DNA of 64,000 bases from Amaranthus tricolor (GCF_026212465.1 NC_080052.1:16441657-16505656), one strand, 5' to 3'; counted from the first letter of the stretch, positions 33,304 through 46,050 are shown. Numbers and translations are program-made. Notes: generated from the letters alone by a model not told the origin.

Positions 33304-34551
33304 TCAATGCAGCTTGATCATGCCAAGTTCTAATCTCATTTTCTCCGATTGTTGCCTTGGAAGCGGTTAAGTCATGATATCAGCTATTTGCTCGTTAGTG
33401 TTTACATGCTTTACAATAATATTTTTATTTTCAACATTGTCCTTAAGAAAATGATGCCTAATGTGGATGTGTTTTACTCGTGAATGATGCACTGGATCTT
33501 TAGATATACATATGGCACTGGTATTATCGCAAAATATAGGAACACATACAAATTTCATACCAAAATCTCTTAGCTGTTGTTTTATCCAAAGCATTTGGGA
33601 ACAGCAAGCTGCTGCTGCTACGTATTCAACTTCCGCAGTGGATAATGCAACAGTGTTTTGTTTCTTTGAACACCATGACACTAAACATGAGCCAAGAAAT
33701 TGTACCATACCTGACGTACTTTTTGTATTTACAAGATCTCGTGCATAATCTGCATTACTAAAACCTTTCAAATCATAGACATCACTCTTAGGGTAAAATA
33801 GGGACAAGTCATCTGTTCCTTTCAGATATCTTAAAATTCGTTTAACTGCAGTGAGATGTGATTTTTTAAGATTGGATTGAAATCTAGCACATAAGCCAAC
33901 GCTGAAAGAAATATCGGGTCTACTAGCAGTTAGATATAATAAAGAGCCAATCATGTCTCTATACATAGTTTCATCAACATTTGTTCCATTTGGGTCTTCA
34001 TCTAATCTAACATTAATAGCCATAGGTGTATGGTTGGTTTTAGCATTATTCAAGCTATATTTCTTGGGAAGTTTTTTTATATTTTTTTGTTGATGAATAA
34101 AGATACCATTAGCTGTTTGTTTAATTTGTAGCCCAAGGAAGAAATTTAATTCTCCCATCATGCTCATTTCAAATTCAGTGCTCATAAGGTTGGCAAATTC
34201 TTTACATAGCAATTCATTTGTAACACCAAAAATAATATCATAAACATATATTTGAACAACTAAAATATCCGAACCTCTATTCTTAAAGACTAAGGTTTTG
34301 TCAATTTTATCTCTCACAAAGTCATTTTGAATCAAAAACTTTGGTAGTCTTTCATACCATTGCCTAGGAGCTTGTTTTAAGCCATAAAGAGCTTTATCAC
34401 GCTTGTAGACATGATCAAGACAAGAGGTGTTTTCAAAGCTTGGAGGTTGTTCAACAAAAACTTCTTCATCAAGAGAACCATTTAAGAAAGCACATTTCAC
34501 ATCCATTTGATATAATTTAAAGTTCATGAATGCAGCAAAAGAAATTAAGAT
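33304..34551 (-). pseudogene. Sirevirus-like RT (C-terminal part) and RNase H, copy A
   Basis: The frame covers RT from [20 protein letters not shown] through RNase H ([54 protein letters not shown]) to the terminus near 33304. The catalytic RT motif reads YVYD where copies B and C have YVDD, so one essential Asp is lost (GAT to TAT). A TAA replaces a Lys codon just before PLPR near the end. Compared with copy C, RNase H also has D-to-N and G-to-R changes in its first motif. This copy is enzymatically dead. Confidence 0.85.
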
Positions 34552-35168
34552 TAAAGCGTATTAGTGACTTCATCCACGTTATCTTGCACTTCAATATCCG
34601 TTATTTTTTTTTCCCGTGGAGAGGATGGGTATAGATTGGATATATCTTATAAGGGTGTTCAATTAGATGTGCCTGGTCTAAATGGTGAACTTATTCCGAC
34701 AATTGTAAAGAATCGCGTAGGGTTAACAATGAGAGAATGGTTTTCGTATCGAATAATGGATAGAAAGGATGAAGCTGACTCGATATTATGTTCTGGTAAA
34801 TTGTTCCATCAGTTTCTGGTCGATGGTTAGACAATGATAGAATCCGAAAGGCTTCTATTCAAACGAAGGAACCAAAATGTTCTCAGGGCTGATAAATATG
34901 TCAACCTTTAAGGTCTTGTTTCAATTTCTGATGGTCCTTCCAACATAGCTGGTAGACGTATTATTTTACGATCTACATATCCCGGAAGTCCATGATTTAT
35001 GACTGAGATATATCATGATGCTCTGGGTATATGCAAGACGTATGGATTTCAAGATGTATTTATTACATTTACGTGTAACCCAAAATGGCCAGAGATTACC
35101 CGTTTTGTACAATCCAAAGGTTTGCGCTTAGAAGATCGACCAAATATATTCACTAGTGGAAAAAAAGG

Positions 35169-35483
35169 TATTTGCTGCGTATCATTTGCTGCGGTTTTTG
35201 TATATACGCAGCAATAAATAGGAAAAAGAATTAGAAAAAAATAATTAATTGCTGCGGTTTTAAGGTACCGCAGCAAATACTCAGTAGCAACATTAATTGC
35301 TGCGGTTTTAAGGTGTGACCGCAACAAATACTCAATAGCAACATTAATTGCTGCGGTTTTGTACTGCCCGCAGCAAATAATCGTTACAAGTTTAGTTTAA
35401 TTGCTGCGGTTTTAGTGTTTGCATGCAGCAAATATACATTTGGAATAGTAATTGATGCGGTTATCTAGGGCCCGCAGCAAATA
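35169..35483. repeat. CACTA subterminal repeats: palindromic TTGCTGCGG/CCGCAGCAA array
   Basis: The words TTGCTGCGGTTTT and (CC)GCAGCAAATA alternate about every 55-70 bp, so that each pair can form a hairpin; about five such pairs are visible. Subterminal repeats near CACTA termini are known to bind the element's own DNA-binding protein in En/Spm. Binding here is an inference. Confidence 0.8.
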
Positions 35484-36329
35484 ACCGTTTCACAAAAATA
35501 AAACCCGCCATTTCAACGTTTGATTTTTCACAAACTCGACTACACACTTTGCTGTTATGTTGTATTCTCTGAAACCCATTGAAAAAACTGCTTCATCCTC
35601 ATCTTCATCTGCTTCCTCTTCTTCATCTTCACAAACGTAACAACAGTTTCTTCAAAGTTCTTTATCTTCATCTGCAAACTCGAAAACGCTGTGTTAACAG
35701 TTTCTTCAAAGTTCTTCATCTTCTTGGTTCATAAACCCACGAAATTTAATACGTTGGTCTTGTTCATCTTCAAAACCCACGACATTAAGGTATATTTTCT
35801 CTTTTTAATTTGTTAAGCAATTAAGTTTTGCATGATATTCATGAAAAAACTCGAAAATTAGGGAACCCGTTTGTATAGTAATTTTGATTCTCTGTTTTTC
35901 GTTGTATATAACATAACGCACAAAATCAAGGTAATTATATTTATTTTTCTAAGTTGCAAGTTCATATCTTTATTGTTTAACATGTAATTTAGTAATTTAG
36001 TGCTAAAGATATCAATTTATTTGTGAATTTTACATTATTCAAGTTTATGTTATTAGTTTGTTAAATATTTGTGTAATTTGTTAAAAATGTGGTTTGTTTT
36101 TATAGTTATGTCTTAAACTATTAGAATTAGAATATGATTTTATTTACAATGTAGTGCTTAATATTGAAGTATGAAGTATATAGAATTAGAATATGAAGTA
36201 TGTATATTTAGGGTTAAATAGATTTGGTATAAATAATTATATATTTTTAGGGTTAAATATGTTTGTTATAAATAAGTATATATGTTTAAAAGTTGTGTAT
36301 TAATTTTGTTTTGAATCAATTAATCACAC

Positions 36330-36968
36330 TAATTAGGATGACAAAAGATCGTTCTTGGATGTATGGAAGCATTGATGGCGTATTAGAATTTTGTAGTATT
36401 GCGGTTGAACATCAAGTTAGGACGGAGGGAGTTGGTTTTTATTGGCCATGTGTCACTTTTGGCAATGTATCAAAGGTAGATAGTCTTGATATCCTTAGGG
36501 AGCACATACTTCGACGTGGGTTTAGGCCTCAATATCATGTTTGAGTTTGGCATGGTGAGGAGGGAGCTTACAAAGAGAAAAGTGTTGTTGAGGACGTCAA
36601 TAATGTGGCCGATGTCAATGAGGATGTAGTAGATCATGTTGATGGGTATGAGACAGATGAAGAGAATGTCGATGAGGATGTGGATCGTGTTGATGAGATG
36701 ATGGAGGGAGTCGAGGATGAGTTAGGAAAACGTCCTTGTGCTTTTGACTTGTTGACAGAGGCTTCTCAAAAGCCTTTGTACCCTGGATGTACAAAGTTCA
36801 CCAAACTAACAACAGTGTTGACAATTTTCAACATTAAGTCAAAGTTCAATTGGAGTGACGCTAGTTTCACAATGTTATTAGAAGCGTTAGCTAAGATGCT
36901 TCCTTAGGGAAATGAACTTCCAAAGTCGACATATTATGCCAAAAAGCTCAAATGTCCTTTCGACATAT
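36330..36968 (+). pseudogene. CACTA transposase N-terminal fragment (transposase-associated domain)
   Basis: Starts MTKDRSWMYGSIDGVLEF (ATG 36340), followed by GFYWPCVTFGNVSKVD and LREHILRRGFRPQYHV: the transposase-associated domain typical of plant CACTA TNP2 proteins. A TGA at 36542-36544 sits where Trp or similar precedes VWHGEEGAY. An Asp/Glu-rich linker (36600-36720) follows. Then comes the region before the catalytic domain (PLYPGCTKFTKLTTVL, ASFTMLLEALAKMLP, then TAG, GNELPKSTYYAKKLKCPF). The catalytic domain is absent. Confidence 0.85.
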
Positions 36969-37748
36969 TTTAAATTTAAAATAAAGTTAGACAGTTTGGT
37001 TAAGATCTCAAGAAGGAAAATTGGTTCAGAAGAGTGATTGGGTGTAAGTAATAATCTAAACTATCATTGCTTTAAAATGTTCTTATTAGATTGCACATTT
37101 TTTAACATATTTTTTTTATATGTTTATGTAGTGGTATACAACATTGAATTCCAAAAGAGAGGGCTTCCACATGCACATATAGTATTGTTCCTACATATAA
37201 ATGATAAGATTTCAAATCCAATAGATATTGACAAATTCATATCCGTTGAGTTTCCTGACAAGCAATAAAACCCATTATTATATGCTTTGGTTTCAAATTT
37301 AATGATTCATGGTCCGTGTGGAGCTTCAAACCCAAGATCACCTTTCATGCACGATGGAAAGTGTTCCAAATACTTTCCGAAAAGGTTTAATAAAGAAACA
37401 TATATTGATGGAGATGGTTATCCATGCTACAAGAGATTAGACAATGGTGTAACTGTAGATAAAGATTGTATTGAGGTAGATAATAGATATGTTGTTGCAT
37501 ACAATCCATTTTTGCTTTTGAAATACAATGCACATATTAATGTAGAATGGTGTAACCAATCTCGTGCTATTAAATACCTTTTTAAGTACATCAACAAGGG
37601 ACAAGATAGAATTACAGTTGGTTTGTCCAGAGCACGAAAAGAAAATGAAGATGTTGAGGATGTTGATGAAATTCAAGAATATTACAATTGCAGATATGTG
37701 TCTACAAGTGAAGTTTCATGGCGCATCTTAGGGTTTGAGATCCATTAG

Positions 37749-38640
37749 TGGTGGGGCTTAGTATTCATTTTCCAGGTGAACATACCATTGTGTTTAATGA
37801 TGAGGACACAATTGATGATGTTATATCTAGGCCGATTAATGAGAGATCAACGTTCATGGCATGGATGGAGCGTAAAAAACAATAGGATGATGCTAGAAAT
37901 ATTTTATACAGTAAATTTCCAGGAAGGTTTGTATGGTAAAGAAAGGAGAAAATGTGGACTCTAAGAAAAGAGGATTCTCAATCGGAAGATTGTATCATGT
38001 TGCACCGGGCTGTGGTGAAAGTTATTATTTGAGGACCTTAATAATCGTTGTTAAGGGGCCGACATCGTATGAAGACATCAGAACTATTGATGGAGTCATA
38101 CATCCTAGTTTTAAGGATGCATGCTATTCCATGGGTCTACTTGACGATGATAAGGAGTACATTGATGAAATTACCGAAGCAAGCTTTTTGGGATCGACAT
38201 TCTATTTGAGGAAGTTGTTTGCAATGTCGTTAATGTTTGATAGCTTATCAAGGCCGAAATATGTATGGGATAACACATGGAAACTATTGTTCGAAGATGT
38301 GCTAAACAGACAAAGAAGCTTATTGCAAATGCCAGGTAATGTATAAATACAATCTTTTATGCTAATTATTTACTTAAATTGTGAATTATCTATATTATAG
38401 AAATATTATAAAGCTTATACACTCAAATTGCAGATTCGAACCTCACGGATTATCAATTAAAGTGTTATGCTCTACGTAACATTGAGAGATGCTTGAAAAA
38501 AATGGAAGTTCTTTGATGAATATATGCCCTGAGATGTGCCCAAGTGATATTTTCATCAAAGATGGTCATAACAAGCTAACTATGGAGGAGCTTAATTATG
38601 ACAAAGATTATTTGAAAGGTGAACTACAAGAGGTACTTCA
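37749..38640 (+). pseudogene. Helitron linker region between Rep and helicase
   Basis: Fragments in changing frames: HFPGEHTIVFNDEDTID-like text around 37770, the segment RGFSIGRLYHVAPGCGESYYLRTL at about 37966, and GPTSYEDIRTIDGVIHPSFKDAC, the Helitron region between Rep and helicase. Frameshifts and stops separate the pieces. A non-coding gap near 38345-38430 may be an intron (GTAATG donor-like, TTGCAG acceptor-like). Confidence 0.7.
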
Positions 38641-40145
38641 TCCATTGATGACTGAAGAGCAAACCATGTATATGATGAAATCAATATAGCCATTGAAAGA
38701 AATAAAGAAGGTGTATTTTTTCTGTATAGACAAGGTGGGACTGAAAAGACATTTATATGGAGAATTTTATGTGCATGTTTGAGATTAAAGGGTGAAATTG
38801 TTCTCCCTGTTTCCTGAAGTGGCATAGCAACTTTGTTACTTCCTAAGGGGAGGACTGCACATTTAAGGTTTTGAATACCTGTTAGTGTTACCGAAGATTC
38901 AGTGTGTAGAGGAATAGAACCTAAAGATTCAGTGTGTAGAGGAATAGAACCTAACAGTCCCTTAGCAGACCTTATTAAAAGAGTTAAAAACTTATCATTT
39001 GGGATAGGGCTCCAATGACTCACGAGCAGTGCTTTTAAGCTCTGGATATGAGTTTATGCGATGTCATTCGTTGTCCAAACGGTAAACCATCTGAATTAAG
39101 CTTTGGCGACAAAGTTGATATCTTTAGGGGAGATTTTTAGGTAAGTTCTACCAGTGATACCAAAGGGTACGAGACAAGATATTGTATTCACTACACTGAA
39201 CTTTTCAAATATTTGGAATGATTGTAAGATGCTACGACTTACAAAGAACATGAGATTGCGACCGAAATTAGCTAATGTTGATGAACTACGAGAATTTGCA
39301 GATTGGATTCCCAATGATGGGATGGGAAGCTTGGAGGACCTAATAATGGAGAGACTATTATTGATATAACCGAAGATATATTAATAAAGGATGCATATGA
39401 TCCAATAGCTGCAATTGTTGATTCAACATATCCTGGAATTCATGAGGACTCAACTGATAGTTCATACTTTCAAGAGAGGGCACTTTTAGCACCAACCAAT
39501 GAGATTGTTGATAAGGTTAATGAGCATGTATTGTCACTTATAGCTAGAGAAGAGAAGATGTATTTGAGTTCGGATTCAATTGACAAATCTGACGGTAATT
39601 ATGGTACAAATGATGCTTTTTAAATTGAGTTTCTCAACTCAATACGTGCATTTGGAGTTCCAAACCATAAATTATTGTTAAAAGTAGGTGCTCAACTAAT
39701 GATGCTTAGGAATAGGGATAAGGCAGCAGAATTATGCAATGTTACACGCATGGTTGTTGATCATCTTGGTGATCAGGTCATACAAGCAACGAGTATATGT
39801 GTATCTAACATTGGCCATATGGTATTCATTCCAAGAATTACACTCACACCTTCAGATAACTCTCAAATCCCAGGTTCTCTTAAAAGAAGGTAGTTTCCCG
39901 CGTCTTTGTGTTTTGTAATGAAGATCAATAAAAGTCAAGGACAATAACTATCACACGTTGGTTTGTTCCTACCTATGCCTGTTTTTGGTCATGGACAATT
40001 CTACGTTGTATTTTCTAGAGTGATGAGCAGAAAAGGTTTAAAAATTCTCATATGTGATAAGGATGGTAAACTATGTGATTCCACTGAAAATGTTGTGTAC
40101 AAAGAGGTATTTTCAAAATCTATAAACTGTTATTCTCTAATATAG
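38640..40145 (+). pseudogene. Helitron PIF1-type helicase domain
   Basis: Recognisable in order: the P-loop region (QGGTEKTFIWRILCACLRLKG, with Glu replacing the expected Gly of GGTGKT), SGIATLLLP, IPVSVTEDSVCRGI, then FSNIWNDCKMLRLTKNMRLRP, FADWI, ERALLAPTNEIVDKVNEHVL, VGAQLMMLRNRDKAAELCN, GSLKRRQFP-like and INKSQGQ motifs, and the final GQFYVVFSRVMSRKGLKILICD. Many frameshifts and stops occur. Relative to the family, part of the Walker B region around 39030-39130 is rearranged. It is a dead copy. Confidence 0.85.
38893..38952. repeat. 29-bp tandem duplication inside the Helitron helicase
   Basis: The block starting 'aagattcagtgtgtagagg' and ending 'aatagaacct' occurs twice in direct succession. 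This is a local duplication not present in the protein family. Confidence 0.8.
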
Positions 40146-40381
40146 AGAGCTTTATTATTATTTTTTATTGAGTTGTTTTACAAATTTATGTTATATATAT
40201 AATTGCTTTATCTTACATATGTAAATGCATTATTTCTCAAATCTAATATTATATTATTAAATTGTTATATTATTTTTATATCAAATGTCACAATTTAAAA
40301 AAAAATGACAAATTAATATGTATATTATAAACATACATTAATATTATTATTTTAAATTTTTATGTATTAATTCTAAAAACT

Positions 40382-40408
40382 CCGTGCATGCACAGGTTGT
40401 TATACTAG
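40382..40408 (+). other. Helitron 3' terminal hairpin and CTAG end
   Basis: The hairpin CCGTGCATGCACAGG, about 8 bp before CTAG, followed by T, matches the 3' hallmark of plant Helitrons (CTRR preceded by a GC-rich hairpin, inserted 5' of T). Confidence 0.8.
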
Positions 40409-40837
40409 TTTTAAATATTTCACTGTTTAAAAATTTGAATTTCATGAAATATATAAAGCAATATTATAAACTTGTAATAATATATGTGCCGTATAATATT
40501 TATAACTTATCTTTTATGTATAATACCTTTTGCAAAAGAATAATCTATTAGTATGGATACAGGTGGATTTAGGGTTTAAACTCTTTGGAGACACCAACAT
40601 ATGGATGAAATTTTGCAGAAATTTTAGTAGATTTTCTTTTGTAAAATAAACAACCAAAATTTTTTCATTCCTAAATGAGGTATAAAAGAAAAATATTCAA
40701 ACATCGAAGGTATCATTTGTAAAAACGAATATTCTTATCATACAAAATATTCGTATGCGCAGTTAGCAAAGTACTTCCTTTTAATTTTCTTACTAGTTTT
40801 TCAAATTTTACTTTATCATTGCAGTATTTTCTATCTT
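40409..40837. other. AT-rich spacer between Helitron and Sirevirus-like copy B
   Basis: No gene or repeat recognised. It includes 40560-40640 ('ggtggatttagggtttaaactctttggagac'), which I could not assign. Confidence 0.35.
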
Positions 40838-42177
40838 ACAACAAGAGTAGGGTGTATTGTTGTTTTAATAAGTTTAAGTATTTTAGCCCTGTTTTTGCAG
40901 AATTAGATTGAACAATAATAACTTAAACTTAATGCGAAAAAGTAAAAGAGACAACACAATTTTAAGTGGAAACCTTTTAGGCCTAAATAGAAGGAAAAAC
41001 CACGACCCCTCGGGATTTCAAAACTCTCCAATATGTTTTAGGCAATTCGTTACAATTATATAAAACAACTTGCTTCACTTGAAGCTTCTCCTAGTAGGCC
41101 AACTTCTCTTTCTCTTTCTCTTTCTGTTGCTTCACTCGAAGCTTCTCTCTTAGCTTTAATCAAAGCTATTCTCTTCTCTAGCTTTACTAGAAGCTTTCTA
41201 ATTCTCCCCTAGACTTACCCAAGTCTAGTTACAACAATTCTCTCAAAAACCCTTTACAAGGATAAATTCTCTAAAGATAAAATTAAAGAGTTGCACAAGA
41301 AAATATTATAAGTTAATTGAAAATTTTTGTACAAAATATTTCTTGTTAATTTTATCAATCTCTCGTATGAATTTTTATGGCTCATACGCAGCAAAAATTG
41401 AGGAAGAAACAAGTCCTCTATTTATACAGTTAATTTAGCTAATAAAAAGAAGTGACTACCCATTATTCCCTTATCCCTAAAAATAGGAAAATAATATGGA
41501 ACATGATTTACAAGGTCAAAAACCACGGTTAATCACTTGTACCTTTTCTCACAAATAAGGGAGAAATAAGTGGAAGCTTGATGCGTAAGCAAAAGTTACG
41601 GTTTCCTTTAACTAATAATAGGTAGATTAGTTACGGTTCCTCTTTACTAATATTAGCTACGGTTCCCCTTTTCTAATATTAGCTATATTAGTTACTCACT
41701 AAATTTAGATCCAAAATAAAAGCCTTTTTAAAAGGATAAAAATATTCCATACTTAGAAAATCACACGGTTATACTTTAGGTGGTAATGAAATATTTTGCC
41801 AATTAACTTATAAATAATGCAACAAATTAATTTTATCTAATACATCAACTAAAAACTCAGAAAATAACTTAATCAGAATTTTCAGCAGACGTATCTTCTC
41901 CAGACTTCAATCTGCGAACAATGCACTGTTTCCATTTTCCAATAACGTTAGATCATCAAACTTGGGAACAGTCGACCTCCTGTCTACATTTGACATCCTA
42001 AGCGATATAACTTATCTAACTTCTTTGGATTCTTTTGACAAATACACGTTCATAGACTAAGTCATAGGCACTATAAACGATCTTCATCACGACCAGATAT
42101 CGACCTACATACAATCTCTTAAAAATACATTTGTTCATATAAAGTGCAGTCATCATCAAAACCTATGAGTGCCAACA
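40838..42177 (-). repeat. 3' LTR of copy B
   Basis: Starts TGTTGGCACTC at 42177 on the minus strand, next to the purine tract. It contains a TATAAATAGAGG promoter motif (about 41412-41422) and the conserved 'accacgacccctcggg' block near 41000. It aligns with 51090-52444 throughout, but the last 20-30 bp at the left end does not match. Confidence 0.9.
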
Positions 42178-42191
42178 AATTCCCCCTTTTT
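42178..42191 (-). other. Polypurine tract, copy B
   Basis: AAAAAGGGGGAATT on the minus strand directly before the 3' LTR; identical to copy A. Confidence 0.8.
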
Positions 42192-42315
42192 GATGATGAC
42201 AAACATTTAAAGAAACTTAACAAAATAGAGTTAAACCAATATCATAGAGCATGCCAGAGATTAAAACTACTCTACATAACTCAGCAAATCAACTCGTTAC
42301 AATATAATTTACCAA

Positions 42316-43800
<1,485 letters not shown>

Positions 43801-45456
43801 TCAGGATGCAGTCTCTTCTTCATCTGTAAACTCGGTCTGCACTTCTACTATGTCAAGCTTTGCACTAAGACAGGCTTCCATCTGGGTAAGTTGATCAGTA
43901 ATCGATGCAAGTGAGACACGAATTTCATCTTGGAAAGTAAAGAATTGAGACTGGAGATCGTTGAGCTTCGAGAGGACAGAATCTAGTGGAGCTATAGGAA
44001 CAGTAGAGAAATTAGCAAAGCCTAAATCAGGTGAAGTGTGTGTGGTAAATAGTGGTGGTGTAAAGGGTATAGGTGATGGTGGTGGTGATGGAATCTAATG
44101 TGATGGTGGTGTGGTTGGCTTTGGTGAAGGAGGTGCGTTAATGGTAGGCTCAAGAGTGTTGTCTGAGGTAGAGTCATCATTCAAACTAACAACCAGACGT
44201 TTTCATTTGGAAGCTAGCCTACGACTTTTCCTTGGTGTTACAATAGGCTTCTTTTGAACCGGCATTTGAACCTCCTCATCACTATTATCATTATCATCAT
44301 TATCATCCTTCACATCCTCACCTTTTTCCTCAGCTTCCCCCTTTCTCACTGCTTCCCCCTGTTCCCCTTGAAAACAAGCTTCTGCCTTTTCAGTAGTGGC
44401 AGAGGGAACAGGTTCCTGATCTTTATTCTCCAGATCCTCCTCTTCTTTTTCTGTCCTTCCTTCCTCCTTCTTCTGTTCTTCCTCATCCTTATCAAAATCA
44501 ATAATATCAACCTGCTCATTGGCATCCTAAGGAATCCTGTTATCATTTAATTTTAAATGCAAATTATTTAAACATTTTGCACCTATTTTGTTGTTGGAAC
44601 TCATGGGAAATTGCAAGCCATCAAGAGGTACACCAAATTTTCTTAAAATCCACGTTAACAATCCTCCAAAACCAACAAGATATTTCTTTTCAATGCAATC
44701 ACTCAAATGGGAAATCATTAAAGATGGAAAGTTGATTTTTATATGATTAGCTAAACAATAAATCAATGTAGCGTCGCGAAGATTTACCTCACTTCGCTTT
44801 GAATCACGGGGTAAGATAAAACAAGATATTGTAAAGCAGTTTGTGGAGGGGAGACAGTGAATTGTGACTGATCCTCTCCTTCTTCTCATTGATTCCCAAA
44901 AACTTAAGAACTGTTATTTCATTTATTCTTGAAAAGACAATCTTTGATCCAACATGGTATGTGTCAAAACCTACTTCCGGTACACCAAACCATTCACCCA
45001 ACATCAAACTATTGAATTCTATTTTGATCTCCTTAACTACACTCGAACATACCCCATTATCAATTGAAAAATTTGAGATGAATTCACGCATCAAATTTGG
45101 GTATAGGGTTACAGCAATAATCAGTCATTAGTGTTTCCCAACATTGATTTTGCAAAATAGCATGAAGTTGAGGGAAAGGTGTGGAATCATACCAATATTT
45201 GTCAAGCCCGAAACCAATTGACATTTCTTTTGAGATTTCTTTAGCGCTATTGGGATCAACATGCTTGGATCTCTTTGTTGATTTGGATAATGGTTTACCT
45301 GTTGGAGTGTCGTTAGGGCGTTTGTTTTCCAGCATGCATCGTAGATTGACATGGTGTGTTTGAGTTTTGTGGTTCTTTGAAGGTAGATGGTGTAGCTGTT
45401 ATTAATGGTGAAGGATGGACTACTTTGAGAGGTTTAGGTTGAGTGGTTTTGGGCAT
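43801..45456 (-). pseudogene. Additional ORF downstream of pol in copy B, with acidic and helical tail
   Basis: Homologous to the copy A ORF. It starts near MPKTTQPKPLKVVHPSP (45456) and passes through KEMSIGFGLDKYWYDSTPFPQ. It continues after a frameshift near 45090 (SLMLGEWFGVPEVGFDTYHVG, SPLHKLLYNIL) and another near 44804-44880 (SEVNLRDATLIYCLANHIKI, GFGGLLTWILRKFGV). A stop at 44527 and a changed frame lead into a strongly acidic tail (44250-44520), then a Pro-rich and probably coiled-coil C-terminus (SVLSKLNDLQSQFFTF) ending in TGA at 43801-43803. No membrane segments were seen. The role is unknown; 'env-like' is a positional label only. Confidence 0.65.
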
Positions 45457-46050
45457 TTGTTGCTCTGTTTCTTGCTTGAGGTGGTTTTGGGGGTTTTCAT
45501 GGTGGATTATTGGATTGAAAAAGAAGATGTGAGAGTGAATGAGGGAGATTGACGGTTTGAGAGTTGGTAAAGCTAGAGTGATAATGTGAGATGGTGTGAC
45601 GTGAGGGTGAGGGGTTATATTATTGATGAAGGGACGGTTAATAAAGGGTTGCATTACACATTATTTAATTTTGCATGTGTGAACAACGTGTTTGAGAGGA
45701 TAGGTTCATGGAATGAGTAGTTAATAACGGTTATTCGAAATACTACGATGATCCAACTCCCACTATTTAATTAATTTGCTTTAACCATTTATCAAAAAAT
45801 TGCTGGAATAGAATAATATAGGAATTGAAAATATGCGATATTTTATATGAGGACAAAAATATATAGAACAAACACATGCTGCTTTGGTCCGTTCAATTTA
45901 AACATGCAAACAAGAAAGCATCCACACCACTTACTTTAAATAACTGCATACCTGAAGCTTTCAATAATTTATTTCTCAATCAAGTTTTTTTGTGGTTAAT
46001 TTAACCCTTTCAATTTTATGTTGCTTCATGGGTAATGCTTGTCATAAACT
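45457..46050 (-). other. Copy B spacer between pol and the additional ORF
   Basis: Non-coding element sequence, similar to 32785-33303 in copy A. Confidence 0.5.

Larger units (their letters stand above)
30240..34551 (-). mobile_element. Sirevirus-like Copia element, copy A (truncated)
   Basis: On the minus strand it has pol C-terminal half (34551-33304), an additional ORF (32784-31780), a purine tract (31384-31371) and a 3' LTR (31370 to about 30240). Similarity to copies B and C stops abruptly at 34551, inside RT, where Helitron sequence begins. The LTR end at about 30240 also lacks the last few hundred bases found in copy B. Gag, protease, integrase and 5' LTR are missing. Confidence 0.85.
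35151..36968 (+). mobile_element. Truncated CACTA transposon inside the Helitron
   Basis: Begins with the CACTA terminus CACTAGTGGAAAAAAAGG at 35151, preceded by ATT. Subterminal hairpin repeats (35169-35483) and the start of a transposase gene follow. CACTA similarity ends at about 36965, where Helitron Rep sequence resumes directly. The right terminus is absent, so most of the element has been deleted. Confidence 0.85.
34600..37748 (+). pseudogene. Helitron Rep (HUH) domain, split and decayed
   Basis: Helitron-like N-terminal domain text appears before the CACTA insertion (GEDGYRLDISYKGV, TMREWFSYRIMDR, QDVFITFTCNPKWPEI) and resumes after it at about 36970. The HUH motif reads GLPHAHIVLF (His codons at 37170 and 37176), and the two-tyrosine motif reads AIKYLFKYINKG near 37568-37605, so catalytic residues of both types survive. 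A plausible 88-bp intron with GTAAGT donor lies at 37044-37131. In-frame stops occur near 34828, 34909, 34995 and 37266. The Rep normally nicks and rejoins DNA for rolling-circle transposition; this copy is not functional. Confidence 0.85.
34552..40408 (+). mobile_element. Decayed Helitron with intact 3' terminus
   Basis: Rep/helicase coding remnants run from about 34610 to 40145, interrupted by a CACTA fragment (35151 to about 36968). The 3' end is characteristic: a short GC-rich hairpin (CCGTGCATGCACAGG, 40382-40396), then TTGTTATA and CTAG at 40405-40408, followed by T. The 5' terminus was not found; the element joins truncated Sirevirus-like copy A at 34551/34552. Confidence 0.85.

Noticed and set aside
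35169..35483. CRISPR-like array
   Set aside because: The repeats are palindromic CACTA subterminal motifs in a plant genome with degenerate spacing; no cas genes.
44254..44550. Plus-strand 98-aa hydrophobic ORF
   Set aside because: Antisense to the Asp/Glu-rich tail of the additional ORF; hydrophobicity is a by-product of the complementary codons.
43801..45456. Calling the additional Sirevirus-like ORF an envelope gene
   Set aside because: No signal peptide, transmembrane segment or cleavage site was seen; only its position suggests the label.
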